Shown: positions 40,897 to 50,394, counted from the first letter of the stretch. The stretch is 64,000 nt of DNA from an uncultured Pelagibacteraceae bacterium (GCA_902619925.1 CACNFY010000004.1:1-64000), one strand, 5' to 3'. The notes: generated by a model from the sequence alone, not told the origin. Translations and numbers: made by a program.

Positions 40897-42247
40897 TTAA
40901 ATTAATCCTTTTAGATAGTCCTATCATTTTAAAAGATCTTTTTATCTCATAACTGGATATCGTAGAGTTTACATTAGATTCTCTTAAGCTTAAATAGTAA
41001 TAAATATTATTATCTTTATTAATTTTTTTTAAAAACGGTAAAATTTGATTTATATCTCCTCTTAAATTTAACGTTGTAACTAAACTAGTATCCTCTCTAT
41101 CTGTTAAGGATGATACTGTAATTTTTCTTGAAATATAATCATTTGTTAAATGAGTAGCTGATACTGTGAATGTTCCTAATGAAAAAATCTTAGAAATAGA
41201 TAAATTTAAACCATTAGACTCATAACTATCATAATTTTTCGAATGTTGGATATCACTAAATAGTAATTTTGAACTTATTTGTATTTTATCAGATAAATTA
41301 TAATTTAATCTAATATTAGCAGAATATATTTCACTATTATTCAGTTCTCCCGCGTCAAGAAAAGTCTGATTTCCTTGAGAGTCTACTGGCGAGGATCGTG
41401 AATGATATCTATTATCATTAAAACTTACAGCATAATTAAAATTTAATTTATCATTAAATATATAAGTGTTATTTAAACCAATACCCTTACTTTGATAGTC
41501 CTCTTGCATTCTGTAATTAAATTTATTGTAAAAAATGTATGGAGAAAAATAATGATTTTTATATGCCTTTAAGTAACTTAAAGAAGATGAATGAACATCG
41601 CTTTCACCTTTAAATTTTTTGTTATTTGTGTTTATATTTAAACCAAAATTCATAAATAGAGACGAACTTTGATCTATCATTCTACCGATGGTAAGTGAGC
41701 TTCCTTTTGTAAAAGTTTTATCATATTGAAGTGTTAATCTACTATCATTTGCAGGAAAAGGTACCTCAGAGTCGGTAGAGCCATTGCTTTTAGCAAGCAT
41801 CCCTGATTTAGTTTTTCCACTTATATTGTCCTCCTCAGTTTGAGAATACTTAAGATCAATATATGCAATCCACTTACTTGTTTTGTTTTTATCAACAGTT
41901 TTATCTGTTAATAATTCTGATATTAATTGTTTTGTTTCTTTCGTTGTATTTGGATCTTCAAATATCGTTTTAACTAAAAAATCAATTTTTACCTTGGAGT
42001 CCATCTTCAATAAGATAGATATTAAATATAATTTGATATCTGAATTTTTTGGATAAAGCGAACTAAGTCTTTCTAATGTAGCAATTGTTAATTTAATGTT
42101 TCCTGCTTCCTCTTGTTGCTTTGCAAAATTTAAATTTAACTCTAAATCTGTTGGATTATCTAATATCTCTTTATAAGTAATTATTGAAGAAATTGCTTTA
42201 GGTTGAAATAAAAAGATAAATATTATTAAAACAATAAACTTAAACAT
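40889..42247 (-). CDS. TPR-containing outer-membrane beta-barrel protein (Slam/DUF560-like architecture)
   Basis: ORF of 452 aa; signal peptide, TPR-like NLNFAKQQEEAGNIKLTIATLERLSSLYPKNSDIKLYLISILL, then a long series of alternating amphipathic segments suggesting a barrel. Confidence 0.6.
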   Translation of the reverse strand: MFKFIVLIIFIFLFQPKAISSIITYKEILDNPTDLELNLNFAKQQEEAGNIKLTIATLERLSSLYPKNSDIKLYLISILLKMDSKVKIDFLVKTIFEDPNTTKETKQLISELLTDKTVDKNKTSKWIAYIDLKYSQTEEDNISGKTKSGMLAKSNGSTDSEVPFPANDSRLTLQYDKTFTKGSSLTIGRMIDQSSSLFMNFGLNINTNNKKFKGESDVHSSSLSYLKAYKNHYFSPYIFYNKFNYRMQEDYQSKGIGLNNTYIFNDKLNFNYAVSFNDNRYHSRSSPVDSQGNQTFLDAGELNNSEIYSANIRLNYNLSDKIQISSKLLFSDIQHSKNYDSYESNGLNLSISKIFSLGTFTVSATHLTNDYISRKITVSSLTDREDTSLVTTLNLRGDINQILPFLKKINKDNNIYYYLSLRESNVNSTISSYEIKRSFKMIGLSKRINLND

Positions 42248-42257
42248 CTATCTTGAT

Positions 42258-42770
42258 TTAAAAGACTGTCTTTAAATATTTTTTCCAATTATTTTGATAT
42301 CTTATCGCGTTTTGTTTCATTGCTTCAATTTCATCTTTTGAAACTTGTCTTACTATTTTTCCCGGTGAACCCATAACCAATGAATTGTCCGGTATTATTT
42401 TATTTTCAGTAATTAATGCTCTCGCACCAATTAGACAATTTTTACCAATTTTAGATCCATTTAACAGCACCGCTCCTATTCCAATTAAACTATTATCATC
42501 AATAGAACAACCATGTAACATCACTAAGTGACCCACAGTCACATTTTTACCAACTTTTAATGGATAGCCTGGATCTGTGTGGAGAACACAACTATCTTGA
42601 ACATTTGAGCCTTCGCCAATATGTATATTTTCAATATCTCCCCTTAAAGTAGCATTAAACCAAACACTAGTATTTTTTTCTAATGTAACATCACCGATAA
42701 CTACCGCATTCGGAGCTACCCAATTTTCACCAGCATTTTTTGGTTTTTTATCTTCCAAATCGTAAAACAT
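42258..42770 (-). CDS. gamma carbonic anhydrase family hexapeptide protein
   Basis: ORF; FNATLRGDIENIHIGEGSNVQDSCVLHTDPG, VGHLVMLHGCSIDDNSLIGIGAVLLNG. Confidence 0.9.
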   Translation of the reverse strand: MFYDLEDKKPKNAGENWVAPNAVVIGDVTLEKNTSVWFNATLRGDIENIHIGEGSNVQDSCVLHTDPGYPLKVGKNVTVGHLVMLHGCSIDDNSLIGIGAVLLNGSKIGKNCLIGARALITENKIIPDNSLVMGSPGKIVRQVSKDEIEAMKQNAIRYQNNWKKYLKTVF

Positions 42771-42790
42771 AATTTATATATTAACTTAAC

Positions 42791-43342
42791 ATGACACTTA
42801 CAAAAACTCCAATATGTGATTTTGGTAAACAGGCAGAATATTTTAAATTAAAATCTACTGATAATAATTTAATTAGCTTAGACGAAATAAAAGGGGGGAA
42901 AGGTACATTAATAATGTTTATTTGTAATCATTGTCCATACGTCAAAGCTGTAATAGAGGATATTGTTAATGACTGTAATTCTTTGAAACAAATCGGAATA
43001 AATGCTACAGCAATTTGTTCTAATGATGTAAATAATTATCCAGAGGATTCATTTGATAAAATGATTGAGTTTTCAAAAATAAATAAATTTAATTTTCCAT
43101 ATCTACATGATGAAAATCAAGAGATAGCAAAAAAATATGATGCTGTTTGTACACCAGATTTCTTCGGATATAACAGTAACCTTGAACTACAATATAGAGG
43201 CAGGATAAGAGAATTAAAAGAATTGAAAGCAGTTAGATCTGGTGAAAGTGATTTAATGACAGCAATGAAAATGATTGCTGATACAGGTAAAGGACCTAGA
43301 GAGCAAATACCAAGTATGGGCTGCAATATTAAGTGGAAATAG
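42791..43342 (+). CDS. thioredoxin/peroxiredoxin family protein
   Basis: ORF; GTLIMFICNHCPYVKAVIEDI, INATAICSNDVNNYPEDSFDKM, VCTPDFFGYN. Confidence 0.88.
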   Translation: MTLTKTPICDFGKQAEYFKLKSTDNNLISLDEIKGGKGTLIMFICNHCPYVKAVIEDIVNDCNSLKQIGINATAICSNDVNNYPEDSFDKMIEFSKINKFNFPYLHDENQEIAKKYDAVCTPDFFGYNSNLELQYRGRIRELKELKAVRSGESDLMTAMKMIADTGKGPREQIPSMGCNIKWK

Positions 43343-43345
43343 TTA

Positions 43346-44428
43346 ATGTATCTAATTATTACTAGATCCTTCCCCCCTTCTCTTGGTGGAATGCAAAATT
43401 TAATGTGGGGCCTTGTAAACTCCCTTTCAAAAATTAATTTGGTTAAGGTATTTGCAGATTACGAAATAAATCATGAGGAATTTGATAGTAATGTTTCTTT
43501 TACAATTAGTAGGGTTGGTGGACCTAAACTTTTAAGAAAATATAGAAAAATTTATTTAATTAACGAATATATCAAGAGAAATAAAAAAATTGAATGTGTG
43601 ATTGCTGATCATTGGAAGAGTTTAGAAAATATAAATTTTTCAAAAAAAAAAATTTGTTTGATCCATTCAAAAGAAATTAATCACAAGATGGGTACCAGGC
43701 TAAATAAAAGAGTACTGAAAGTTCTAAACAATGCAAATATTGTAGTATCTAATTCAGAGTTTACCAAAAAATTAGCAATCGATATAGGTGTTAACGAAAA
43801 TTTAATTACAGTAATAAATCCAGGAATCGAAAAATTAAAAAGTATAAGCTCTAAAAGTTTAGAAAAAGCAGAAGAACTATTAAAAAATAGATCCCCTAGA
43901 CTTATAACAGTCGCAAGAATGGATAAACGAAAAAATCACGAAAAAGTAATTATGGCACTTAGAAATTTAAAAGAGTTACACCCAAGAATAATATATACCT
44001 GTATTGGATATGGTGATGAAGAACAAAATATAAAAAAATTAACTCGCCAATTATTTTTAGATGATCAAATATTATTTTTAAACAATATATCCCAAGATTT
44101 AAAAAATGCTTTAATATCAAAATCAGATTTGTTTGTAATGCCAACAATTACTTACAAAAAATCTGTTGAAGGATTTGGTATAGTTTTTATAGAAGCAGCA
44201 CAACATGGAATTCCATCAATTGGTGGGAGAGATGGTGGAGCTTCAGACGCAATAATTCACGAAAAAACAGGTCTTATATGTGATGGAAACAAACTTGAAG
44301 ATGTTTATAATTCTATAAATAATTTATTAAATGATAAAAAATATTTAGAATATGGTATTAATGCAAAACAAAATTCTGAAAAATTTTATTGGTCAAAGAT
44401 AATTGAAAAATACAAAAGAATCTTATAA
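43346..44428 (+). CDS. glycosyltransferase family 4
   Basis: ORF; ITRSFPPSLGGMQNLMWGLVNSL, ITVARMDKRKNHEKVIMAL, EGFGIVFIEAAQHGIPSIGGRDGG. Confidence 0.9.
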   Translation: MYLIITRSFPPSLGGMQNLMWGLVNSLSKINLVKVFADYEINHEEFDSNVSFTISRVGGPKLLRKYRKIYLINEYIKRNKKIECVIADHWKSLENINFSKKKICLIHSKEINHKMGTRLNKRVLKVLNNANIVVSNSEFTKKLAIDIGVNENLITVINPGIEKLKSISSKSLEKAEELLKNRSPRLITVARMDKRKNHEKVIMALRNLKELHPRIIYTCIGYGDEEQNIKKLTRQLFLDDQILFLNNISQDLKNALISKSDLFVMPTITYKKSVEGFGIVFIEAAQHGIPSIGGRDGGASDAIIHEKTGLICDGNKLEDVYNSINNLLNDKKYLEYGINAKQNSEKFYWSKIIEKYKRIL

Positions 44429-44437
44429 ATATTAATC

Positions 44438-44860
44438 GTGATCGAAAAATTTAATAATATTTGGTACTTAATAGTGTACGTAATTCATTTTGCGGGAATT
44501 GCCGTTTATGCGTACCAAACCGTTTTTCAAACAAGAAAATTCTGTAATAAATTTGAAATTGACGATTCAGGATTTCCGATGGTAAGATTTGTCGGTGCTT
44601 TTATGTTAGGATGGGTTGCAATGGCCATATACATAATGTTTATTAGAAGAAATGGTGTTGTAGCAGCAGGATCTTTTTTTAATTTAGTGTTTTTAACAAA
44701 TTTAATAATATTTTTAGTAAATTCATATTCTTTGTTAATAGATAAAACTGGAGTAAAAACACCTGAAAAATCTAGAGAAGGAATTATTGCTCCGTTAATT
44801 TTTTCAGCTTTAAGTGCATCATTGTGCTATGGGCTAGCTGATAAAATCTACATGTATTAA
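44438..44860 (+). CDS. hypothetical membrane protein (GTG start)
   Basis: ORF of 140 aa with about four hydrophobic segments; GTG at 44438. Confidence 0.65.
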   Translation: MIEKFNNIWYLIVYVIHFAGIAVYAYQTVFQTRKFCNKFEIDDSGFPMVRFVGAFMLGWVAMAIYIMFIRRNGVVAAGSFFNLVFLTNLIIFLVNSYSLLIDKTGVKTPEKSREGIIAPLIFSALSASLCYGLADKIYMY

Positions 44861-45798
44861 TTAATCATTTTTAGTATTTTATCAAACACTCTTTCAGCAG
44901 AAAGTTTATTTAAATCATTTACCTGTATAGGTTTAAAGTTTTCTCTCTCAATGCTTACTTTATATGCTGTGGTGTGACTACCAAATAAAGTTACTCCTCG
45001 AACACCTAAATGCGCACTCATATGAGCGGGACCCGTATCATTAGACACAACAAAAGAGCTATTTTTAATTAATGAAGCCAACTCAGATATATTTAATGCC
45101 TTCGAGTCTTTTAAAATACATAATGCTTTTATATCTCTTGCCTCTGAAATCTCATTTGGTCCAGGAGCAATCACAATTTGATATTGATTATCAAATTTTT
45201 TTAAAATTAAACTTATAAGTTCATTATAATATGGCCATTTTTTTAATTTCAAATGTGGCGAGCAAAACGGAAATAAAACAATATATTTATTAAGTTTATA
45301 TTTATCTAAAAAATCCATTTTATTCTCACACGCCCATACAAAATTTGGCAAAAGTGTATTTTTAGTTTTTAGCCCACTGACCTTTAGTTGATGATCGAAA
45401 CGCTCTAGAACAGAACGTTTGTCAAATTCATTTTTATTAGTATTTTTAGGTAATGTAGTTAGAGAGCTCGACCATTGATTTTGGTCCGCATTAGGAAAAA
45501 GTATTTTCTTATAAAATGAGGTTCTAGAGGAATTTTGAAGATCATATACTTTTGATATTTTTAAGTTTTTAATTTTTTTCATTAAAATAAAGAGATAAAT
45601 TAAATTAAATCTTGATAATCTTCTATCTAATATTATCTCTTTCAAAAAAGGATTTTTTTTGAACAGATCGATATAAGGTTTGGTTGTCAATAAATAAATG
45701 TTTTCATTGGGATGATTTTCAAATATATCTTGGATAGCGCCGCTAGCTTGGGCTATATCTCCAAGTGATCCGTGTTTTATGATTAATATATTAGACAT
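44857..45798 (-). CDS. glycosyltransferase family 9 (heptosyltransferase-like)
   Basis: ORF; ILIIKHGSLGDIAQASGAI, VVSNDTGPAHMSAHLGVRGVTLFGSH. Confidence 0.9.
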   Translation of the reverse strand: MSNILIIKHGSLGDIAQASGAIQDIFENHPNENIYLLTTKPYIDLFKKNPFLKEIILDRRLSRFNLIYLFILMKKIKNLKISKVYDLQNSSRTSFYKKILFPNADQNQWSSSLTTLPKNTNKNEFDKRSVLERFDHQLKVSGLKTKNTLLPNFVWACENKMDFLDKYKLNKYIVLFPFCSPHLKLKKWPYYNELISLILKKFDNQYQIVIAPGPNEISEARDIKALCILKDSKALNISELASLIKNSSFVVSNDTGPAHMSAHLGVRGVTLFGSHTTAYKVSIERENFKPIQVNDLNKLSAERVFDKILKMIN

Positions 45799-45830
45799 AT
45801 TTTTAACAATTTATAAAAGTAATAAAATTT

Positions 45831-46220
45831 ATGGATAAAATTCTTATAGAAGTTTCTGTTGGTGAGCTTTTAGATAAAATCTCAATATTAGACATAAAAA
45901 AAAATAAAATTCAAGATCCTGACAGTCTTAAACATATAAATAACGAATACAATATTTTAAAATCAGAATATGACAACAAAGTGAAATCGGATGAAAAATT
46001 AAATAATTTATACAATTTGTTGAAAGATATAAATTCAAAACTTTGGGTAATTGAGGATCAAAAGAGACTTTGTGAAAAAAATTCCAATTTTGGAGAAAAT
46101 TTTATTAAATTGTCCAGAGATGTTCATATTCTTAACGATAAAAGAGCAGCACTTAAATTAGAAATAAATGAATATACTGGTTCAAAAATTAAAGAAATCA
46201 AAAAATACACAACATACTGA
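45831..46220 (+). CDS. DUF6165-like protein often linked with glycosyltransferases
   Basis: ORF of 129 aa; ILIEVSVGELLDKISILDIKKNKIQD...LWVIEDQKRLCEK; next to GT9. Confidence 0.65.
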   Translation: MDKILIEVSVGELLDKISILDIKKNKIQDPDSLKHINNEYNILKSEYDNKVKSDEKLNNLYNLLKDINSKLWVIEDQKRLCEKNSNFGENFIKLSRDVHILNDKRAALKLEINEYTGSKIKEIKKYTTY

Positions 46221-46249
46221 TTATCTATTTAAATACTTATAAATTCAGA

Positions 46250-46345
46250 ATGTGGTCCATTGATGATATTAAAAACTGTCTAGATGATTTTTTTAATATA
46301 TATGGTCAAATACCAATAAAAAAATAATAAGGGTGGTATATAGTT
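46250..46345 (+). pseudogene. possible 5' remnant of a SAM-dependent methyltransferase gene
   Basis: Peptide MWSIDDIKNCLDDFFNIYGQIPIKK* with NKGGI* in the next frame immediately after; resembles the N-terminus of a methyltransferase family with ...RPIKxNxGGM.... Confidence 0.35.
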
Positions 46346-46385
46346 TAGTTATATATTTTTTTTTAAATATATTAATTTAAAATTA

Positions 46386-47060
46386 TTATTCAAAACTATA
46401 CTTCTTTTCAAAAAATTTTATTAAATTATGAATAATAAAAGTAATAAATAAATATATACTTCCGGCAACAACAAATACTTCAATTGGTTTAAATGTGGTT
46501 GAAATTATATATTTGGCCACTCCAGTTAGATCCATTAGAGTTACAGTGCTTGCAAGTGATGTCCCCTTCAGCATTAATATTATTTCATTACCGTAAGCAG
46601 GTAAAGACTGTCGGATTGCTATTGGAATTTGTATTTTATAAAAAATAATTTTATTATTTATACCCAAACTCTTACCAGCTTCAATTAATCCAGGATTTAT
46701 GGTTTGAAATGCTGATCTTAATATTTCAGATGTATAGGCTCCTGTATTTAGTGCAAAAGCTATAATAGCACACCAATATGGCTCTTTCAAAATTACCCAA
46801 AATATACTATCTCTTATAAATTCTACCTGACCAAAACCATAATAAATAATGAATATCTGAACTAATAATGGAGTTCCTCTAAAAATATAAGAATACCCAT
46901 AAGCAAACTTTCCTAATACTAAATTATTATTTACTCTTAAAATTGCAAAAAATAGTCCAATAAACAAGCCAATCACAAGTGAAGCAGATAAAAGTTTTAA
47001 AGTTATTATGCTTGCCACAATTAATTTAGGGAAACTATTTAATAATAAATCAATATCCAT
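46386..47060 (-). CDS. amino-acid ABC transporter permease (HisM-type)
   Basis: ORF; YSYIFRGTPLLVQIFIIYYGFGQ, EAGKSLGINNKIIFYKIQIPIAIRQSLPAYGNEIILMLKGTSLAS. Confidence 0.9.
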   Translation of the reverse strand: MDIDLLLNSFPKLIVASIITLKLLSASLVIGLFIGLFFAILRVNNNLVLGKFAYGYSYIFRGTPLLVQIFIIYYGFGQVEFIRDSIFWVILKEPYWCAIIAFALNTGAYTSEILRSAFQTINPGLIEAGKSLGINNKIIFYKIQIPIAIRQSLPAYGNEIILMLKGTSLASTVTLMDLTGVAKYIISTTFKPIEVFVVAGSIYLFITFIIHNLIKFFEKKYSFE

Positions 47061-47751
47061 TAAAACCTTTGCTGTATTTAATTTCCATTTTATTGATTAA
47101 TTTCATGCTTAAAAAGGTTAGCATTAAATATAAGACAGCGGCTAAAGTGTAAAAAAATAATGGGTCTCTTGTAGATCCAGCAGCAATATAAGATTGTCTC
47201 ATTATCTCAACTAGACCTGTGACTGATATTAAAGAGGTATCTTTTAAAGTAATTTGCCAAACATTACTTAAATTTGGAATAGCTAATCTTAGCATTTGTG
47301 GAAGTATAATTTTATAAAATCGAATTAACTTATTAAAACCTAGTACATTTGAAGCCTCAAATTGACCTTTATCAATCGATTGTAAGGCCCCTCTAAAAAC
47401 CTCCGTAGAGTAAGCTCCAGATATTATTCCAATTGAAAATGCTCCAGTAAGAAAGGCATTAATTTCAATATATTCATTATATCCGAATATTGATGCAACA
47501 TACATGATTGCACCACTACCTCCAAAGAAAAATAGATAAATTACAAGTAGTTCTGGAACACCTCTTATTACTGTTGTGTAAAAATTTGCAATAATATTTA
47601 AAAGTTTATTTTTTGATAATTTTAATGGAGTGAATATTAGTGCAAAAATAAAACCAATTATCATTGCAGTAACAGACACTGCCAGTGTCATCAAGGTTGC
47701 GATTAATAATTCATCACCCCAACCAGTTTTACCAAATGCGATAAGTTCCAT
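47050..47751 (-). CDS. amino-acid ABC transporter permease (HisQ-type)
   Basis: ORF; TTVIRGVPELLVIYLFFFG, FEASNVLGFNKLIRFYKIILPQMLRLAIPNLSNVWQITLKDTSLIS. Confidence 0.9.
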   Translation of the reverse strand: MELIAFGKTGWGDELLIATLMTLAVSVTAMIIGFIFALIFTPLKLSKNKLLNIIANFYTTVIRGVPELLVIYLFFFGGSGAIMYVASIFGYNEYIEINAFLTGAFSIGIISGAYSTEVFRGALQSIDKGQFEASNVLGFNKLIRFYKIILPQMLRLAIPNLSNVWQITLKDTSLISVTGLVEIMRQSYIAAGSTRDPLFFYTLAAVLYLMLTFLSMKLINKMEIKYSKGFNGY

Positions 47752-47753
47752 TT

Positions 47754-47781
47754 AGAAAAGGCGGTTAAATAATTAACCGCC
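47754..47781 (-). terminator. hairpin plus U-rich tract between substrate-binding protein and permease genes
   Basis: Minus-strand RNA GGCGGUUAA-UUAU-UUAACCGCC-UUUUC; arms 47773-47781 and 47760-47768. Confidence 0.75.
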
Positions 47782-47795
47782 ATTTCAATTTAAAA

Positions 47796-48659
47796 TTACA
47801 TTGATGCGTCAAAACCGAAGTGTTTGATAGCTAACCTACTAATTACTCCGTCTTTTCTTGCTTGATCAATTGCTTTATTAAATGCCTTAAGAAGGGCTGC
47901 ATCTCTTTTACCTTGAGCGGAATCTTCTCCCATCTGAGAAGCCTGTCTTAAACCAACTCCAACTCCATTTCCAAATGCACCTCCAGAAAAAGTTGGACCT
48001 ACTAATACAACTGGTTTTCCAGATTTTTCAGCATAATCTGTAAAGGCCACTGCTGCTGCTAAAGCTACATCACACCTTCCTGATGCTAAATCTAAGTTTA
48101 CATCGTCCTGGGTTTTGTAGGTTCTTACATTAACTTTACCAACATCTCCTGACTCTAAAAAATTTTGGTGAATAGTTCCTGTTTGAGTACAAACAGTTTT
48201 ACCAGCTAATGCACCTGTAATTGTTTTTAAGGCTTTATTAACAGATGAACCACCTAAAGTTAAATTTACTCCTTCCGGGGTGTCCATACCTTCAAGATCA
48301 GAGCCTTTCATAACAGCAAGAGAAGCTACTTCATCAGCATATCCCTGTGAAAAAGTAATTACCTTTTTTCTTTCATCTGTAATTGACATTCCAGCCATTA
48401 TAGCATCAAACTTCCTCATTTGAAGCGCTGGTATCATTCCATCCCAGTCTTGCTCGACTATTATACATTGTTGTCCAATATACCTACAAAGCGCCCATGC
48501 TAGTTCAACTTCAAATCCAATTAATTTACCTGAAGCATCTTTTGAATTCCACGGGGGGTAAGCACCTTCTGTACCTATTCTAATTTTATCGGCATTAGCT
48601 GAGATTGTTAAAAATAAACTTATCAATAACCCTAAGCCAAATTTTTTAAATATATTCAT
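47796..48659 (-). CDS. amino-acid ABC transporter substrate-binding protein (Lys/Arg/Orn/His type)
   Basis: ORF; IRIGTEGAYPPWNSKDASGKLIGFEVELAWALC, signal peptide; ATG 48659 preceded by GGAGGAAAAA. Confidence 0.92.
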   Translation of the reverse strand: MNIFKKFGLGLLISLFLTISANADKIRIGTEGAYPPWNSKDASGKLIGFEVELAWALCRYIGQQCIIVEQDWDGMIPALQMRKFDAIMAGMSITDERKKVITFSQGYADEVASLAVMKGSDLEGMDTPEGVNLTLGGSSVNKALKTITGALAGKTVCTQTGTIHQNFLESGDVGKVNVRTYKTQDDVNLDLASGRCDVALAAAVAFTDYAEKSGKPVVLVGPTFSGGAFGNGVGVGLRQASQMGEDSAQGKRDAALLKAFNKAIDQARKDGVISRLAIKHFGFDASM

Positions 48660-48719
48660 TTTTTCCTCCAAAAATATAAACCTGATTATTCCACAAATTT
48701 TCAGATTTAAAAAGATAAA

Positions 48720-49760
48720 TTAATTATTAATTGATGATGCAAAATTCCAAGAACAATCAAAACTTGGTATATAAACTCTATCTAGGGTAGCATTACCAAA
48801 GTTTTTATTAAACACATCTAGCCAATTTTTAACTTGTTTAGGTTTTTTATCTTGGCTTCCAACCTGGGCGGTAATAGTTCCACTCGTTTTTAAAATTCTT
48901 TTTAAAGATTTCATGTGTTTCGCAGCTAAATCAATACAATACTGGTCGTCATTTAAATCAACAAATATTTTATCATATTTATTATTTTCAATGTTTTTTA
49001 TACTTTCAAATGCATCACCCCAAAAACACTTAACAGAATTTTTTTTAGTAGCTTTATCTCCTACTTTTGCTAGATGTTTTTCACACACCTTAACAACTTG
49101 AGGGTCCAATTCAAACCAATCAATAAGTCCAAAATTTTTATAAATACATTCTCTTGCAACACCTCCATCGCCACCACCAATTATTGCTACTCTATCTCTA
49201 TCCTTATTCAAATTTAATCCTGATTTAACAAATGTTGAACTATATAAATGTTCGTCTTTTTCAGCCACCTGTAATTCACTGTCTATAAACAAAGCTTTAC
49301 CAAATTGTTCTAAATTTAAAATTTCTATGTGTTGACCCACTTTAGAAGTGAAGTTTTCTAAAACATCTTTAACAATATAATATTTTCTTAATCCTTCAGA
49401 GCTATATATATCTCCATATTGACTTAAAGTACTTCTATCAAAATTATTTATTGAGATTCTTTTAGATTTTATTTCTTTTTTTAACACATCTAGTGCAATT
49501 TTTGGATGAACCTTTCCACAAGTAAAAAAATCAAAGCTAATTATTCCTTTTTCAGGAAAAGTATGAAAGCTCATATGACTTTCAGCAAGTAATGCAACAG
49601 TTGTAAACCCTTGTGGTTCAAATTTATGGCTATTAATTCCTAAGATTTCAACTTTAGCAAGTTTAGCTATTTTATATATTATTTTTTGATAGAATTTTTG
49701 TGAATAATCTTTTTTTACACCAATAAAATCTAGAGTTATGTGCTCACCAACCTTAATCAT
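48720..49760 (-). CDS. S-adenosylmethionine decarboxylase - spermidine synthase fusion (SpeD-SpeE)
   Basis: ORF of 346 aa; N-terminal class 1b AdoMetDC signature ALLAESHMSFHTFPEKGIISFDFFTCG, C-terminal spermidine synthase DEHLYSSTFV...VAIIGGGDGGVARECIY...KIFVDLNDDQ. Confidence 0.92.
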   Translation of the reverse strand: MIKVGEHITLDFIGVKKDYSQKFYQKIIYKIAKLAKVEILGINSHKFEPQGFTTVALLAESHMSFHTFPEKGIISFDFFTCGKVHPKIALDVLKKEIKSKRISINNFDRSTLSQYGDIYSSEGLRKYYIVKDVLENFTSKVGQHIEILNLEQFGKALFIDSELQVAEKDEHLYSSTFVKSGLNLNKDRDRVAIIGGGDGGVARECIYKNFGLIDWFELDPQVVKVCEKHLAKVGDKATKKNSVKCFWGDAFESIKNIENNKYDKIFVDLNDDQYCIDLAAKHMKSLKRILKTSGTITAQVGSQDKKPKQVKNWLDVFNKNFGNATLDRVYIPSFDCSWNFASSINN

Positions 49761-49764
49761 AAAA

Positions 49765-50394
49765 TTACTCTTTTTTATAATTTTTAATCTGTCCTAAAAT
49801 TTTAATCATTTCATTATCAGATAGAATCTTAGGATTGCCTAATCTTAAAGCATTTATATATTGTTGACAAATATTTTCTATTTCTTGAGCAAGTTCAAAA
49901 GCCTTATATAAATTTTTTTCAAAAGCAACCTGACCGTGATTTGACATCAAACATGCTTTTCTATCTTCAAGTGCTTTAATAATATTTTTTGAGAGCTCTT
50001 CAGTACCAAAAGTAGCATAATCTGCGCATTTGATATCGTTACCACCCGCGAGAGCTACCATGTAATGAAAGGCTGGTATTGATTTTCCGTGAGTAGAAAT
50101 TGCTGTAGCATGAGTTGAATGTGCGTGAACAATTGCATTAGCTTCAGTTTTATTTATATATATATCTTTATGAAACCTCCATTCTGAGGAAGGTTTCAGT
50201 TTATTCTCTTCAAATTTTCCATCTAAAGAAACAAATACTATATCTTCACTTTTTAAAGATGAATATTTTACTCCTGAGGGCGTTATCAAAAATCCATTAT
50301 TATATCTAATTGATATATTTCCAGATCTTAAAGCTGAAAGGTTTTCAGTATTAAGCATATTTGCATATTTAATTACTTCTTCAGCGGGACTCAT
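49765..50394 (-). CDS. class II aldolase, fuculose-1-phosphate-aldolase-like (candidate Ald2 of MTA/DHAP shunt)
   Basis: ORF; GNISIRYNNGFLITPSGVKY, PSSEWRFHKDIY, VHAHSTHATAIS, IPAFHYMVALAGGNDIKCADYATFGTEELS, LMSNHGQVAFEKNLYKAFELAQEIE, closely patterned on FucA. Confidence 0.85.
   Translation of the reverse strand: MSPAEEVIKYANMLNTENLSALRSGNISIRYNNGFLITPSGVKYSSLKSEDIVFVSLDGKFEENKLKPSSEWRFHKDIYINKTEANAIVHAHSTHATAISTHGKSIPAFHYMVALAGGNDIKCADYATFGTEELSKNIIKALEDRKACLMSNHGQVAFEKNLYKAFELAQEIENICQQYINALRLGNPKILSDNEMIKILGQIKNYKKE

Noticed and set aside
49765-50394. Calling the class II aldolase MtnB (methylthioribulose-1-P dehydratase)
   Set aside because: The sequence pattern (SSEWRFHKDIY, PAFHYMVALAGGNDIKCADYATFGTEELS) follows FucA much more closely, and mtnC/mtnD are absent from the cluster; left as FucA/Ald2-like pending phylogeny.
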